Assembly: GCF_030657435.1 (NCBI RefSeq)
Contig: NZ_JAUTWS010000009.1
Span: forward strand, 62,001 to 126,000
Reading direction: 5' to 3'
Length of the DNA: 64,000 nt
Source of the DNA: Paracraurococcus lichenis
GTDB lineage: Bacteria > Pseudomonadota > Alphaproteobacteria > Acetobacterales > Acetobacteraceae
Below, one piece after another: positions 1 through 8,389 of the stretch. The translations under genes were made by a program, and so were the position numbers. The notes under the pieces were generated by a model. The model had not been told where the DNA came from. It searched no databases and saw only the letters and a program-made list of their open reading frames with translations. Within the stretch, counting starts at the first letter, position 1. The number at the start of each line of letters is the position of its first letter.

Positions 1-60
1 CATCGGCTGCGCCCGCTTCCTGGCCATGACGGAAAATTCCTCGCCGGCCCTCCGCCTCAC
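1..60. repeat. dispersed 60-nt repeat, copy A (may extend left of window)
   Basis: Aligned without gaps, these 60 bases match positions 45004-45063 at 51 of 60 positions. The first and last ten bases are identical and similarity ends about two bases after position 60. The copy begins at the window edge, so its left boundary is unseen. On the minus strand both copies share one open frame (EAEG..IFR..G.EA.AAD), but the nine differences show no strong third-codon-position bias, so a coding role is not established. I see no gene in the rest of 1-206 apart from the hairpin at 99-123. Confidence 0.7.
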
Positions 61-98
61 CCCGTCCCTGGCAGGCCGTGGCCCTTGGCGGATGGGGT

Positions 99-123
99 TT
101 GGGGAAGGCAGAGCCTTCCCCAA
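99..123. terminator. perfect 11-bp stem-loop, probable terminator of an upstream gene
   Basis: TTGGGGAAGGC, loop AGA, then GCCTTCCCCAA form a perfect 11-bp stem with a 3-nt loop, and with one bulged T the flanking GG/CC also pair. There is no long T-run on either strand, so it may act with Rho or be an mRNA-end stabiliser. It lies about 85 bases before the aminotransferase gene at 207. Confidence 0.5.
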
Positions 124-206
124 CCATGTTGCGCCGCGACACGCGCCTTGATTGTACGCCTTCGCCCCCCGGCGCTAAGCCGCATGGGCTGGATTCGAGG
201 CTTCGC

Positions 207-1364
207 ATGACCACCACACCCCGCCCCATCGCCTTCTTCGACATGAAGGCGCAGCAGGCGCTAATCCGGGCCGAGATCGATGCCGGCATCGCCCGCATCC
301 TCGACCATGGCCGCTTCATCCAGGGGCCGGAGGTGGATGCGATCGAGGCGAAGCTGGCCGGGTTCGCCGGCGCGGCGCATGCGGTCGGCGTCTCCTCAGG
401 CACCGATGCGCTGCAGATCGCCATGATGGCGGAGGGCATCGGCCCGGGCGACGCGGTCTTCCTGCCGGCCTTCACCTATACCGCGACGGCGGAGGTGCCG
501 CTGGTGCTCGGCGCCACGCCCGTCTTCGTGGATGTCGATCCGGCCACCTTCAACCTCGACCTCGAGGACCTCGCCCGCCGCGTCGCGCTGGTCGAGAAGG
601 AAGGGCGGCTGCGGCCGCGCGCGGTCATCGGCGTCGACCTCTACGGCCTGCCGGCGAACTGGCCGGCGATCGAGGGGCTCTGCGAGAAGCACGGCATGTT
701 CGCCCTCGACGACGCGGCGCAGGCCTTCGGCGGCGCGCTGCACGGGCGGCGCCTCGGCACCTTCGCGCATGCCACGGCGCTCAGCTTCTACCCGACCAAG
801 ACGCTGGGCTGCTACGGCGATGGCGGCGCCATCCTGACCAACGACCCCGAGCGCGCCGAGCTCTACGGCTCGCTCCGCACTCATGGCGAGGGCAGGAGCC
901 GCTACGAGGTGCTGCGCACCGGCATGAACGGGCGGCTCGATTCCATTCAGGCCGCCATCCTGCTCGCCAAGATGCCGCTGCTCGAGGGCGAGCTGCGCGC
1001 CCGCCGCCAGGCCGCCGCCTGGTACCAGGCGGCGCTCGGCGGCCGCGTCGCCACGCCGCAGGTGGGGCCGGGCGCCGAGAGCGCCTGGGGCATCTACACC
1101 ATCCTGCTGCCCGATGCCGCGGCGCGGCCGCGGGTGCAGGCGGCGATGCAGGCGGCCGGGGTGCCGAGCGCGGTCTATTACCCGAAGCCGCTGCACCACC
1201 AGCCGGCCTACCGCGCCGCGCATGCCGCCGGGATCGAGGCCGGCGCGCCGCCGCTGCCGGTCAGCGAGGATATCTGCCAGCGCTGCCTGTCGCTGCCCAT
1301 GCACCCCTACCTGACGGAGGGGGATGTGGCGCGGGTCGCGGCGGCGGTGCTCGGGGCGCTGTAG
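207..1364 (+). CDS. DegT/DnrJ/EryC1/StrS-family PLP aminotransferase
   Basis: 385-residue fold-type-I PLP enzyme of the sugar aminotransferase family, which usually transaminates nucleotide-linked keto-sugars for polysaccharide or glycan synthesis. Visible landmarks are the cofactor region GTDALQIAM (about 66-74), the FLPAFTYTATAE segment (85-96), the aspartate in ALDDAAQAFG (about 168) and the Schiff-base lysine in SFYPTKTLGCYGDGG (K198). The C-terminal YYPKPLHHQPAY segment is typical of the family. I chose the ATG at 207 because homology begins just after it; an in-frame ATG at 78 would add 43 low-complexity residues. No sugar-biosynthesis genes are adjacent, so the substrate is unknown. 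The family call is secure. Confidence 0.9.
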   Translation: MTTTPRPIAFFDMKAQQALIRAEIDAGIARILDHGRFIQGPEVDAIEAKLAGFAGAAHAVGVSSGTDALQIAMMAEGIGPGDAVFLPAFTYTATAEVPLVLGATPVFVDVDPATFNLDLEDLARRVALVEKEGRLRPRAVIGVDLYGLPANWPAIEGLCEKHGMFALDDAAQAFGGALHGRRLGTFAHATALSFYPTKTLGCYGDGGAILTNDPERAELYGSLRTHGEGRSRYEVLRTGMNGRLDSIQAAILLAKMPLLEGELRARRQAAAWYQAALGGRVATPQVGPGAESAWGIYTILLPDAAARPRVQAAMQAAGVPSAVYYPKPLHHQPAYRAAHAAGIEAGAPPLPVSEDICQRCLSLPMHPYLTEGDVARVAAAVLGAL

Positions 1365-1500
1365 GGCGGTGGCGGCGCCCCGGACCTTCCGGCCTGGTGG
1401 GAACGGGGCGGTCGTCCGCTCAACTGTCCGGAAGTTGTTGAACCCGGGTGGCCCGGCGCGCTTCCATGTCTCCGACACGTCATGGACGGAGGCTGCGGGC

Positions 1501-2232
1501 ATGCACCGGCGCTCCCTGTTGGCGGCCGGTGCGGCTGCCCTCGCCCCTGGTCTGGGGCCGCGCACGGCGCGGGCGGACCAGGGCGATCCGGTCGATGTGC
1601 TGCTGGTGCTGGCGGTCGATGTCAGCCGCTCGATCGACGATGACGAGGCGCGGCTGCAGCGGGAGGGCTACCGCGCCGCCGTCTCCGACCCGCAGGTGAT
1701 CGAGGCGATCCGCGGCGGCATGATCGGCGCCATCGGTCTCGCCTATGTCGAATGGGCCGGCGCCGAGTACCAGCGGCTGGTGCTGCCCTGGATGCGGATC
1801 TCCGGCGCCGCGGAGGCGCATGCCTGGTCGGAGAAGCTGGCGGAGGCGCCGCGCGCCTCGCTCTCCTGGACCTCGATCTCGGGCGGGCTGGATTTCTCCC
1901 GGACGGTGCTGCAGCAGGCGCCCTTCGATGCGACGCGCCGGGTGATCGACGTCTCGGGCGACGGGGTGAACAACAGCGGCGGCCCGGTGGAGCAGGCGCG
2001 CGACCGGCTGGTGGGGGAGGGGGTGACGATCAACGGCCTGCCGATCGTCAACGACCGGCCGACCTTCGGGCGGATGCCGCCGATCCCGCTGGACGACTAC
2101 TACCGCGAGAACGTGATCGGGGGTCCCGGCGCCTTCGTCGTCGCGGCCGAGGACTTCCAGAGCTTCGGCAATGCGGTCAAGCGCAAGCTGATCCGCGAGG
2201 TCGCCGGGCTGGACGGGCCGCGGCTGGGATAG
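1501..2232 (+). CDS. secreted DUF1194 (von Willebrand factor A-like) protein
   Basis: 243 residues. The N-terminus (HRRSLLAAGAAAL, ending TARA) looks like a Tat-type or Sec signal peptide, so the mature protein should be periplasmic. The mature part begins DVLLVLAVDVSRSID; DVSRS (about 40-44) is a DxSxS metal-ion-dependent adhesion motif of a VWA-like fold. Further conserved stretches are SWTSISGGLDFS and VIDVSGDGVNNSGG. This pattern is DUF1194, whose function is not established. The ATG at 1501 is used because the signal peptide starts there; the 136 bases upstream hold no other gene. It is transcribed alone and converges on the lipoprotein gene that ends at 2286. Confidence 0.85.
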   Translation: MHRRSLLAAGAAALAPGLGPRTARADQGDPVDVLLVLAVDVSRSIDDDEARLQREGYRAAVSDPQVIEAIRGGMIGAIGLAYVEWAGAEYQRLVLPWMRISGAAEAHAWSEKLAEAPRASLSWTSISGGLDFSRTVLQQAPFDATRRVIDVSGDGVNNSGGPVEQARDRLVGEGVTINGLPIVNDRPTFGRMPPIPLDDYYRENVIGGPGAFVVAAEDFQSFGNAVKRKLIREVAGLDGPRLG

Positions 2233-2285
2233 GGACGCGCCGATTCCCGTTGCGTCGCGGCAAGAATCCCCTTATAGGAAAATCG

Positions 2286-2717
2286 TCAGCCGGTCGCGGC
2301 CTGCGCGCCGCCCTGGTTCAGGCAGCCCACCACGACAGGCGCGCAGGCGGCATCCGCCGCCGGGCCCAGGTCCGGCGCTCCGCTATAGCCGATGCGGGTG
2401 ACGCGCCCGTCCACCAGCTCGAAGGTCGCGCGGCAGTCGCCGGCGCCGGAGAGGCTGACGCCCCCGCCCACCACCGGCACGTTGATCGTCACGCCGGACG
2501 AGGTCGGGATGTTGCGGATATAGGTCCAGTACTCCCGCGCCGGTCCCCCCTCCGTCACCCGGGCGGTGCGGTCCGGCACGCCGGCGCAGAGGCGGAGGTC
2601 ATCGGCCGAGAGGCCCGGCAGGCTGTGCCGCGCATGATCGGCCAGCCAGGCCTGGCGCGCGGTGCAGCCGAGAGCGAGAAGCGGCAGCAGGCAGATGAGG
2701 GCCCGGCAGGCCCTCAG
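2286..2717 (-). CDS. small lipoprotein, apparent CTG start
   Basis: 143 residues if translation begins at the CTG at 2715-2717. That start gives MRACRALICLLPLLALGC: two basic residues, a hydrophobic core and the lipobox LALGC, so lipidation at Cys18. No ATG, GTG or TTG lies in this frame near the signal peptide; the only in-frame ATG (2858) would place the signal sequence about 50 residues inside the protein. The CTG overlaps the TGA of the upstream DUF3775 gene as CTGA, and GAGGA lies about nine bases before it. The mature protein is rich in Gly and Val with four further cysteines (LRLCAGVPD, GDCRAT, ACAPVVVGC). I do not recognise the family. Confidence 0.6.
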   Translation of the reverse strand: MRACRALICLLPLLALGCTARQAWLADHARHSLPGLSADDLRLCAGVPDRTARVTEGGPAREYWTYIRNIPTSSGVTINVPVVGGGVSLSGAGDCRATFELVDGRVTRIGYSGAPDLGPAADAACAPVVVGCLNQGGAQAATG

Positions 2718-3142
2718 CGCTCGACATCCTCGATCGAGAGGCCGAAGGCGGCCACCCCTTCGGCGAGCAGGTCGCCGACCATGTCCATGCCGAGGAGGTA
2801 GGAGCCCGCATCGCCGCCCTCGTTGCGCTCGATGGCGAGGCGGAGGGCCTCCTCCCATTCCTCCGGCCCGTAGTCGCCGCGGCCGACCCAGGCGAGGGCG
2901 ATGAGGGCGGCCTGCTCGTCCTGGTTCAGCTCGTCGATGAACTCGCGCAGCGAGGCCTCGGTCAGGTCGTCCGGGTTCTCCTGCAGCAGCGCGGCCTCGG
3001 AGTTCTCGTCCTCGGAGAGCTGGGCGTCGTCCGTCTCCTCCGTCGCCTGGATGGCGCGGACGTGGTCCACCACGGTCGCGACCGTCTCGAGGCTGATGCC
3101 GAGATCGACGTCGTCATCATCGTCGGCCGGTGGTCGTGCCAT
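2714..3142 (-). CDS. DUF3775-type acidic protein
   Basis: 142 residues, strongly acidic, probably cytoplasmic. After an Asp run (PPADDDDDVD) comes LGISLETVATVVDHVRAIQA, then an acidic linker and TEASLREFIDELNQDEQAALIALAWVGRGDY followed by EEWEEALRLA. This helical arrangement matches DUF3775, which has no known activity. The ATG at 3142 is chosen over one six codons upstream (3160) because a GGGGGA lies about ten bases before it and that six-residue extension lacks a ribosome site. The gene overlaps the lipoprotein start by CTGA, so the two are probably co-translated. Confidence 0.75.
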   Translation of the reverse strand: MARPPADDDDDVDLGISLETVATVVDHVRAIQATEETDDAQLSEDENSEAALLQENPDDLTEASLREFIDELNQDEQAALIALAWVGRGDYGPEEWEEALRLAIERNEGGDAGSYLLGMDMVGDLLAEGVAAFGLSIEDVER

Positions 3143-3313
3143 CGGAATGTCATCCCCCATGGAATGCCGGGTAAGGCGGCGAAGGCCGCTCCGGTTGCAT
3201 GGTGGTTCCCGCGGTTCCCGGGAATCTTCCACGGGGAACATCATGGCCCAGCCCCGCGTTGGCAGGGTAGCCGAATCGCGTTCAGGCGATCCGGGAAGGA
3301 TATCCGGTAAATC

Positions 3314-3616
3314 ATGGAAAAGCTTCGCGCAAGCGGGACGCCCTGGCGGCGCTCCGTCGCCATCGGTCTCGTGATCGCGGGTGTCCTCCTCGCCGTGCCG
3401 GAGGGGCGGGCGGCCCCGCCGGGCGAGTTGTTCCTGGCGCTGAAGGCGGGATGCGCCGCCGCCGCGGAGGCGCAGGCGACGCTGCCGGCGAGAAAGACGG
3501 CGGAGGAGCCGCCGGCGGCGGCCATGCACGCCTTCTATACCTGCCCGGCCGGGCCGGTCCCGGTGCTGCACGTCGGCCGCGGCCTGCTGGCCATCGGGCC
3601 GAGGCTGCGGGGATAG
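3314..3616 (+). CDS. small secreted hypothetical protein
   Basis: 100 residues. An N-terminal basic stretch (WRRS) precedes a hydrophobic segment VAIGLVIAGVLLAV and a possible signal-peptidase site at GRAA; the remainder, including two cysteines (AGCAAA and FYTCPAG), would be periplasmic. AAGGA lies about 15 bases before the ATG, which is far for a ribosome site. It faces away from the DUF3775 gene across a 171-bp gap. I do not recognise a family. Codon use is like its neighbours, and the signal peptide is the main reason to believe it. Confidence 0.5.
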   Translation: MEKLRASGTPWRRSVAIGLVIAGVLLAVPEGRAAPPGELFLALKAGCAAAAEAQATLPARKTAEEPPAAAMHAFYTCPAGPVPVLHVGRGLLAIGPRLRG

Positions 3617-3667
3617 CCCTCCTCGCGGGTTGACGGGCCGATCCGGCCCCGCGGTCGTCGGGGCGCG

Positions 3668-3695
3668 TCAGGCGTCCCAGTTCAGGCGTCCCAGT
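3668..3695. repeat. 14-bp tandem duplication at the aldo/keto reductase stop
   Basis: TCAGGCGTCCCAGT occurs twice in direct succession (3668-3681 and 3682-3695). The inner copy contains the TGA stop of the aldo/keto reductase on the minus strand, so the last codons and stop are duplicated. It looks like a small replication slippage event with no change to the product. Confidence 0.8.
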
Positions 3696-4509
3696 CCGGC
3701 CCATGCGCCGGATCGACCAGCCGCCGCCCCTTGGGCAGCGCCGCCAGCGCCGCGAGGTCGGCGGCATCGAGCACGAGATCCGCGGCGGCGAGGTTCTCCG
3801 CCTGCCGCGCCGCACCGGCGGCCTTCGGGATCGCCGCGACCCCCGGCATGGCCAGCAGCCAGGCGAGCGCCACCTGGCCCGGCGTCGCGCCGTGCCGGGC
3901 GGCGATGCGGCAGATCACCGGGTCCTCGGCGACCATGCCCTTGGCGACCGGCGTGTAGCTGGTCAGCGCGATCCCGCGCGGGCCGCAATAGTCCAGCAGC
4001 CGCTGCTGCGAGAGATAGACGTGGTGCTCCACCTGCAGCGCGGCGATGGGGACGATGTCCGCCTCCACCGCCCGGGCGAGCAGGCCGCGGGGGAAATTGG
4101 CGACGCCGACGGCCCGCGCCAGCCCTTCCTTCCGCAGCCGCGCCATGGCGGCGAGGACGGAGGGCAGGTCGAGCCGCGGGCTCGGCCAATGCACCAGCAG
4201 CAGGTCGACATGGGGCTGCCCGAGGCGCTTCAGGCAGGCCTCGGCGGCGCGGCGGAAGGATGCGCCGTCCGGCTTGTCGTGCCAGACCTTGGTGGTGAGG
4301 TAGATGTCCGCGCGCGGCAGGCCGGCGGCGGCGATGGCCGCGCCCACCGCCTCCTCATTGCCGTACATCTCGGCGGTGTCGATGTGGCGGTAGCCGAGGC
4401 CGAGCGCGGATTCGACGGCCCGCTGGCATTCCGCGCCGCGCATCGGCCAGGTGCCGAGGCCGAGGCGGGGCATGCGGGTATGGGCGCCCTCGAAGACCGG
4501 GACCGTCAT
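3682..4509 (-). CDS. aldo/keto reductase
   Basis: 275 residues, a full-length AKR TIM barrel that uses NADPH to reduce carbonyls. The catalytic tetrad is complete: D44 and Y49 in HIDTAEMYGNE, K74 in LTTKVW, H107 in LLVHWPSP. The C-terminal half has the cofactor-binding IPKAAGAARQAENL region. It starts three bases after the WD40 gene ends (4513), so it is the last gene of a COG0523-WD40-reductase operon. The substrate cannot be read from the sequence; the length and motifs resemble 2,5-diketogluconate-reductase-type AKRs. Confidence 0.9.
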   Translation of the reverse strand: MTVPVFEGAHTRMPRLGLGTWPMRGAECQRAVESALGLGYRHIDTAEMYGNEEAVGAAIAAAGLPRADIYLTTKVWHDKPDGASFRRAAEACLKRLGQPHVDLLLVHWPSPRLDLPSVLAAMARLRKEGLARAVGVANFPRGLLARAVEADIVPIAALQVEHHVYLSQQRLLDYCGPRGIALTSYTPVAKGMVAEDPVICRIAARHGATPGQVALAWLLAMPGVAAIPKAAGAARQAENLAAADLVLDAADLAALAALPKGRRLVDPAHGPDWDA

Positions 4510-4512
4510 CCG

Positions 4513-5550
4513 CTAGCCCCGCTTCGAGAGATCGACGAGACCGGCGAAACCCTGCTCCGTCCCGAAGGCGAGGTGGGTGCCCGTCGCGTTCCAGGCGAGC
4601 GCCGAGATGCCGCCATGGCCCGGCGCCGCGACGGGCACGACCTTGCCCGAGGCGATCTCGGCCAGCAGCACCAGGCCATCGGCGAAGCCGGCGGCGACGA
4701 TCTCGTGCTGCGGGTGGCAGGCGACCGCGCTGCAGAGCACGCCGTCGCCGCCGGCAAGCTCGGTCGGCGCCTTGCCCATCGGGCCGCCGCCGAAGAAGGG
4801 CCAGACCACCACGGCATCGGCGCCGCTGGTCGCCAGCCACTTGCCGCGGGCGGTGAAGGAGAGGAAATGCGTCTTCGAGGGATAGCCCGACATGCGCATG
4901 TGCTGCCCGTCCGCGAGGCGCCAGCCATGCAGGGCATTCTCCTGCATCGCCGTCACCACATGCGTGCCGTCCGGGCTGATGGCGATGGCGGCGTGGCTGC
5001 CCTTCCATTCCAGCAGGCGCGGCTTGTCCTCCTTGGAGGCGACGAACCAGAGCGAGGCGCCATTGTAGTGGCTGGCGGCGACGCGCTTGCCCTTGGCGTC
5101 GAAGGCGATGCCGCCGACCGAGGAGGGATGCGTCAGCGTCTTGAGCTTCGCCCCCTTCGCGTCGAAGAGGTGGAGCTGCTTGCCGACCGAGGCGGCGCGC
5201 AGGCCGGACTCGTGCGCGGCGACGTGCTCGACCCACTTCATGGCGCCGAGCTGCGCGACTTCCGTCACCGTGCCGTCGGGCGCGGTCTGCACCAGCCGGC
5301 CGTCATCGCCGCCCGAGAGGAAGCCTGCCTTGGCATCGGCCGTGAGCGAGAGCACGGCGCCGTCATGCGCCGCGACCGTCGCCCACTCCGCCTCCGGCTC
5401 GCGCGGGCTCGCGAGGCGGACCGTGCCGTCGCCCAAGCCCAGGCCCAGGCTGCCGTCCCGCCCGAAGGCGAGGCCGACGACCCAGGCGCCGAGCTCGCGG
5501 CTGGTGCCGCGGGCCTCGAGCAGGAAATCGGCGCCGGCGGTCTCGCTCAT
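4513..5550 (-). CDS. WD40-repeat beta-propeller protein
   Basis: 345 residues without signal peptide or membrane segment. Repeated units of about 40 residues can be picked out (for example [71 protein letters not shown], split here only by position), giving a propeller of probably seven blades that acts as a protein-binding scaffold. Its ATG overlaps the stop of the COG0523 GTPase as ATGA (5547-5550), so the two are translationally coupled and may form a complex. The reductase follows three bases later. The specific role is unknown; context points to metal handling. Confidence 0.85.
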   Translation of the reverse strand: MSETAGADFLLEARGTSRELGAWVVGLAFGRDGSLGLGLGDGTVRLASPREPEAEWATVAAHDGAVLSLTADAKAGFLSGGDDGRLVQTAPDGTVTEVAQLGAMKWVEHVAAHESGLRAASVGKQLHLFDAKGAKLKTLTHPSSVGGIAFDAKGKRVAASHYNGASLWFVASKEDKPRLLEWKGSHAAIAISPDGTHVVTAMQENALHGWRLADGQHMRMSGYPSKTHFLSFTARGKWLATSGADAVVVWPFFGGGPMGKAPTELAGGDGVLCSAVACHPQHEIVAAGFADGLVLLAEIASGKVVPVAAPGHGGISALAWNATGTHLAFGTEQGFAGLVDLSKRG

Positions 5551-6521
5551 GCCTCCACCTGGCAGCTCTCGAAGCCGCGGCGGAGCTGCGGGCGGTTCAG
5601 GTCGCGGCCGATGAAGACGATCTTCGACTTCCGCGGGTCGCCTTCCTTCACCGGGCCGATGAAGTCGCCGTCCGCGATCATGTGGACGGCCTGGAAGGCG
5701 AAGCGGCGGTCGTCATTGGCGTAGTAGAGGATGCCCTTGGTGCGCAGCAGGTCCTGGCCCTTGTTGGCGAGGAGCTGGGTCATCCAGGCATTGAACTTCT
5801 CCGGGTCGACCGGGCGCGAGACCTCGAAGGAGACGCTCATCACCTCCTGGTCGTGCTCGTGCTCGTCCTCGCCCGAGAGGAATTCCGGCTCGCGCTCGAG
5901 GATGCGCTTCAGGTCGAAGGCCTCGCGGCCGATGACGGCATCGATCGGCACGTCGGACTTGGTGCTGCGGCGGATCTCGGCGTAAGGGTTGATGGCGCGG
6001 ATCCTGCGCTCGACCTCGGCCGCCTCCTCGGGCGTGACCAGGTCCATCTTGTTCAGCACCACGATGTCGGCGAAGGCGATCTGCTCCTCCGCCTCCTTGC
6101 TGTCGGCGAGGCGGGCGGGCAGGTTCTTCGCATCCACCACCGTGACGATGGCATCGAGCTTCGTCGCGCGCTTGACGTCCTCGTCGGCGAAGAAGGTCTG
6201 GGCGACCGGGGCGGGGTCGGCGAGGCCGGTCGTCTCGACGATGATGCCGTCGAACTTGCCGCGGCGCTTCATCAGCCCGCCGATGATGCGGATCAGGTCG
6301 CCGCGCACGGTGCAGCAGATGCAGCCGTTGTTCATCTCGAACACTTCCTCGTCGGTATCGACGACGAGGTCGTTGTCCACGCCGAGCTCGCCGAACTCGT
6401 TGATCACCACAGCGAATTTCTTGCCGTGGTTCTCGCTGAGGATGCGGTTCAGCAGCGTGGTCTTGCCGGCGCCGAGATAGCCGGTCAGGACGGTGACGGG
6501 GACGGGTGACGTCTCGCTCAT
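5547..6521 (-). CDS. COG0523/CobW-family GTP-binding metallochaperone
   Basis: 324-residue G3E-family GTPase. Walker A is GYLGAGKTT (14-22); the metal-binding CxCC motif is GCICC (66-70); E-E-F follows as [18 protein letters not shown] is the guanine-specificity motif. A short His/Glu patch (EDEHEHDQE) near residue 230 separates the G domain from the CobW C-terminal domain. Such proteins deliver Zn, Co, Ni or Fe to client proteins, and the absence of cobalamin genes nearby argues for zinc or another metal rather than CobW itself. It is first in an operon with the WD40 protein. I used the ATG at 6521, directly before the homologous region; a longer in-frame extension is only low-complexity. 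Confidence 0.9.
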   Translation of the reverse strand: MSETSPVPVTVLTGYLGAGKTTLLNRILSENHGKKFAVVINEFGELGVDNDLVVDTDEEVFEMNNGCICCTVRGDLIRIIGGLMKRRGKFDGIIVETTGLADPAPVAQTFFADEDVKRATKLDAIVTVVDAKNLPARLADSKEAEEQIAFADIVVLNKMDLVTPEEAAEVERRIRAINPYAEIRRSTKSDVPIDAVIGREAFDLKRILEREPEFLSGEDEHEHDQEVMSVSFEVSRPVDPEKFNAWMTQLLANKGQDLLRTKGILYYANDDRRFAFQAVHMIADGDFIGPVKEGDPRKSKIVFIGRDLNRPQLRRGFESCQVEA

Positions 6522-6654
6522 GGATCTGGGCTCCGCTGGGGGCGGGTGACTGTTGCCGGGAATATGGGGCGGCCGGGCCGAAGGGGCAAAGGGGCTGCCC
6601 TGTCGCGGGTCGGGTCGGGCGCCTATCCTGGCCCCGCAACGGGGGAGGGGCGGC

Positions 6655-7524
6655 ATGACCGGACCCGAAGGACGGCCGCACCTGGCGCAGCCCGGCCCGG
6701 CGCCGCAGCCGCGGGTGCAGGGCTTGCCGGCCCGCGCTTGGCCGCTGGACCTGGTGCTGGAGCCCGGGCCGAGCCTGCTGGAGGCGGTGGCACGGCCGCT
6801 GCGCCGGGCCGGCATCGCCCATGCCGTGCTGGAGATGCAGGGCGGCGGCTTCGGCCCCTTCGCCTATGTGCTGCCGGCGCATGCCCCGGATACCCGCCAC
6901 GCCGCCTGGTACAGCGCTCCCCATGCCCCGGCGGCGGGCGCGGCGCTGGAGCGCGCGACGGTGACCTTCGGCACCCGCGAGGGCGCGCCCTGGCTGCACT
7001 GCCACGCCGTCTGGCGGGAGGCGGCGGGCCGCCGCGCCGGCCATGTGCTGCCGGAGGAGACGGCCATCGCCGCGCCCGTCGTGGCGCGGGCCTGGGCGCT
7101 CTCCGGCGCGGGCTTCGCCGTCTCGGCGGATGCGGAGACCGGTTTCACGCTGTTCCAGCCCGTCGCCGCGGAGGGGCCGCCGGCGCCGGCGGGCGCGGCG
7201 CGCGCCGTGGTGCTGCGGCTGCGGCCGAACGAGGACCCGGTCGCGGCGCTGGAGGCGGCCTGCCATGCCCATGGGATCCGCCGCGCCGTGCTGCGCGGCG
7301 GCGTCGGCAGCCTGGTCTCGCCGCGACTCGCCGGTCTCCCCGCGGTGCCGGACATCGCCACCGAGTTCCTGGTGACGGCGGGCGGCGTGACGGCGGCGGG
7401 CGCGCATCTCGCCGTCGCCCTGGCCGACATGCGGGGGGAGGTGCATGCGGGCGAGGTGCCGCGCGGCGCCAATGCCACCTGCATCACCGCCGAACTGGTG
7501 CTGGAGGAATTGCCGGAGGGTTGA
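6655..7524 (+). CDS. tandem PPC/DUF296-domain protein
   Basis: 289 residues made of two PPC (DUF296) halves, roughly 20-150 and 165-285. The first half includes [24 protein letters not shown], the His-containing core typical of the domain; the second includes [19 protein letters not shown] and [29 protein letters not shown]. Single PPC domains trimerise; bacterial versions have no settled function, and here a tandem protein could make a pseudo-symmetric oligomer. The ATG at 6655 follows a strong GGGGGAGGGG ribosome site; in-frame sequence before it lacks domain similarity. It diverges from the COG0523 gene across 133 bp. Confidence 0.8.
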   Translation: MTGPEGRPHLAQPGPAPQPRVQGLPARAWPLDLVLEPGPSLLEAVARPLRRAGIAHAVLEMQGGGFGPFAYVLPAHAPDTRHAAWYSAPHAPAAGAALERATVTFGTREGAPWLHCHAVWREAAGRRAGHVLPEETAIAAPVVARAWALSGAGFAVSADAETGFTLFQPVAAEGPPAPAGAARAVVLRLRPNEDPVAALEAACHAHGIRRAVLRGGVGSLVSPRLAGLPAVPDIATEFLVTAGGVTAAGAHLAVALADMRGEVHAGEVPRGANATCITAELVLEELPEG

Positions 7525-7531
7525 GGCGGAC

Positions 7532-8275
7532 CTACGCGGCGCCTTGCGGCATCAGGCCGGTGCGGAGCGCATGCGCCCAGGCCGGCTGCCCCTGCGCCTC
7601 CGCCCGCGCCGCCGCGGCCGCATGGTCGTAGCCGACCGCGACGAACTCCGCGCCGAGCAGCCGGCCGGCCTCGACCTCCAGCACCGCGTAGCGGGCGAAG
7701 GGCGCGCCGGATTCCGAGACATGCGCCGGCGGGGTCGGGTCGGCATAGGCGGGGCAGCCGACGCTGCCGGGGTTCACCACCACGCGGCCATCCGGCAGGC
7801 GCAGCAGGCCGGCCCGGTGGCTATGGGCGCAGAGGATCAGCGAGGCCTCGGTCGGGCCGAGGCGCGCCGCGACCGTCTCGGCGGTCGCCGGGACCATGCG
7901 GCCATCGGCGACCTCCTCCAGCAGGTAGGCATTGTCGTCCTCCGGCCGGGCGTGGAAGGCCAGCAGGCCCGGCAGCGGCTCCCTCTGCGGCGGCAGCGCC
8001 CCGAGCCAGGCGGCCTGCGCCGGGCCGAGCTGCGCCCGCGCGAAGGCGTCCCAGGACCCGGCGCCGCCTTCGGCCACCCAGCGGTCGTGGTTGCCGCGGA
8101 GCGTCGGGATGCCGGCGGATTGCAGGAGCTCGAGGCTCTCCCGCGGCCAGAGCGGGCCGGAGACGCTGTCCCCGAGATCGACCGTCTGGCCGATGCCGCG
8201 GCGGGCGATGTCGGCCAGCACGGCCCGGAGGGCGAGGAGGTTGCCGTGGATGTCGGCGATGACGGCGAGCTGCAT
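7532..8275 (-). CDS. metallophosphoesterase (calcineurin-like, YfcE type)
   Basis: 247 residues. All dinuclear metal ligands of the family are visible: D8 and H10 in IADIHGN, D36 in VDLGDS, N62-H63 in RGNHD, and the late ILCAHSHRAG and VVNPGSVGCP motifs. It is a cytoplasmic phosphodiesterase or phosphatase with unknown substrate. The ATG at 8275 is preferred to one three codons upstream because AGGA is well spaced only for the inner start. It converges with the PPC-domain gene, whose stop is seven bases away. Confidence 0.9.
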   Translation of the reverse strand: MQLAVIADIHGNLLALRAVLADIARRGIGQTVDLGDSVSGPLWPRESLELLQSAGIPTLRGNHDRWVAEGGAGSWDAFARAQLGPAQAAWLGALPPQREPLPGLLAFHARPEDDNAYLLEEVADGRMVPATAETVAARLGPTEASLILCAHSHRAGLLRLPDGRVVVNPGSVGCPAYADPTPPAHVSESGAPFARYAVLEVEAGRLLGAEFVAVGYDHAAAAARAEAQGQPAWAHALRTGLMPQGAA

Positions 8276-8389
8276 GGCCGCCATCCTAGGAAGGACCGTT
8301 CCCCGCGCGCCAGTGGCCGGCCGAAGCCGGATGCCGGCGCGGAGCGCCCGAACGGCGCCGCCCCGGGCGGGGGCGGCGCCGGGGGCGGG

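Noticed and set aside
3703..5724. 673-codon plus-strand frame over the reductase and WD40 genes
   Set aside because: Opposite strand carries proteins with complete catalytic or repeat motifs; this frame has none.
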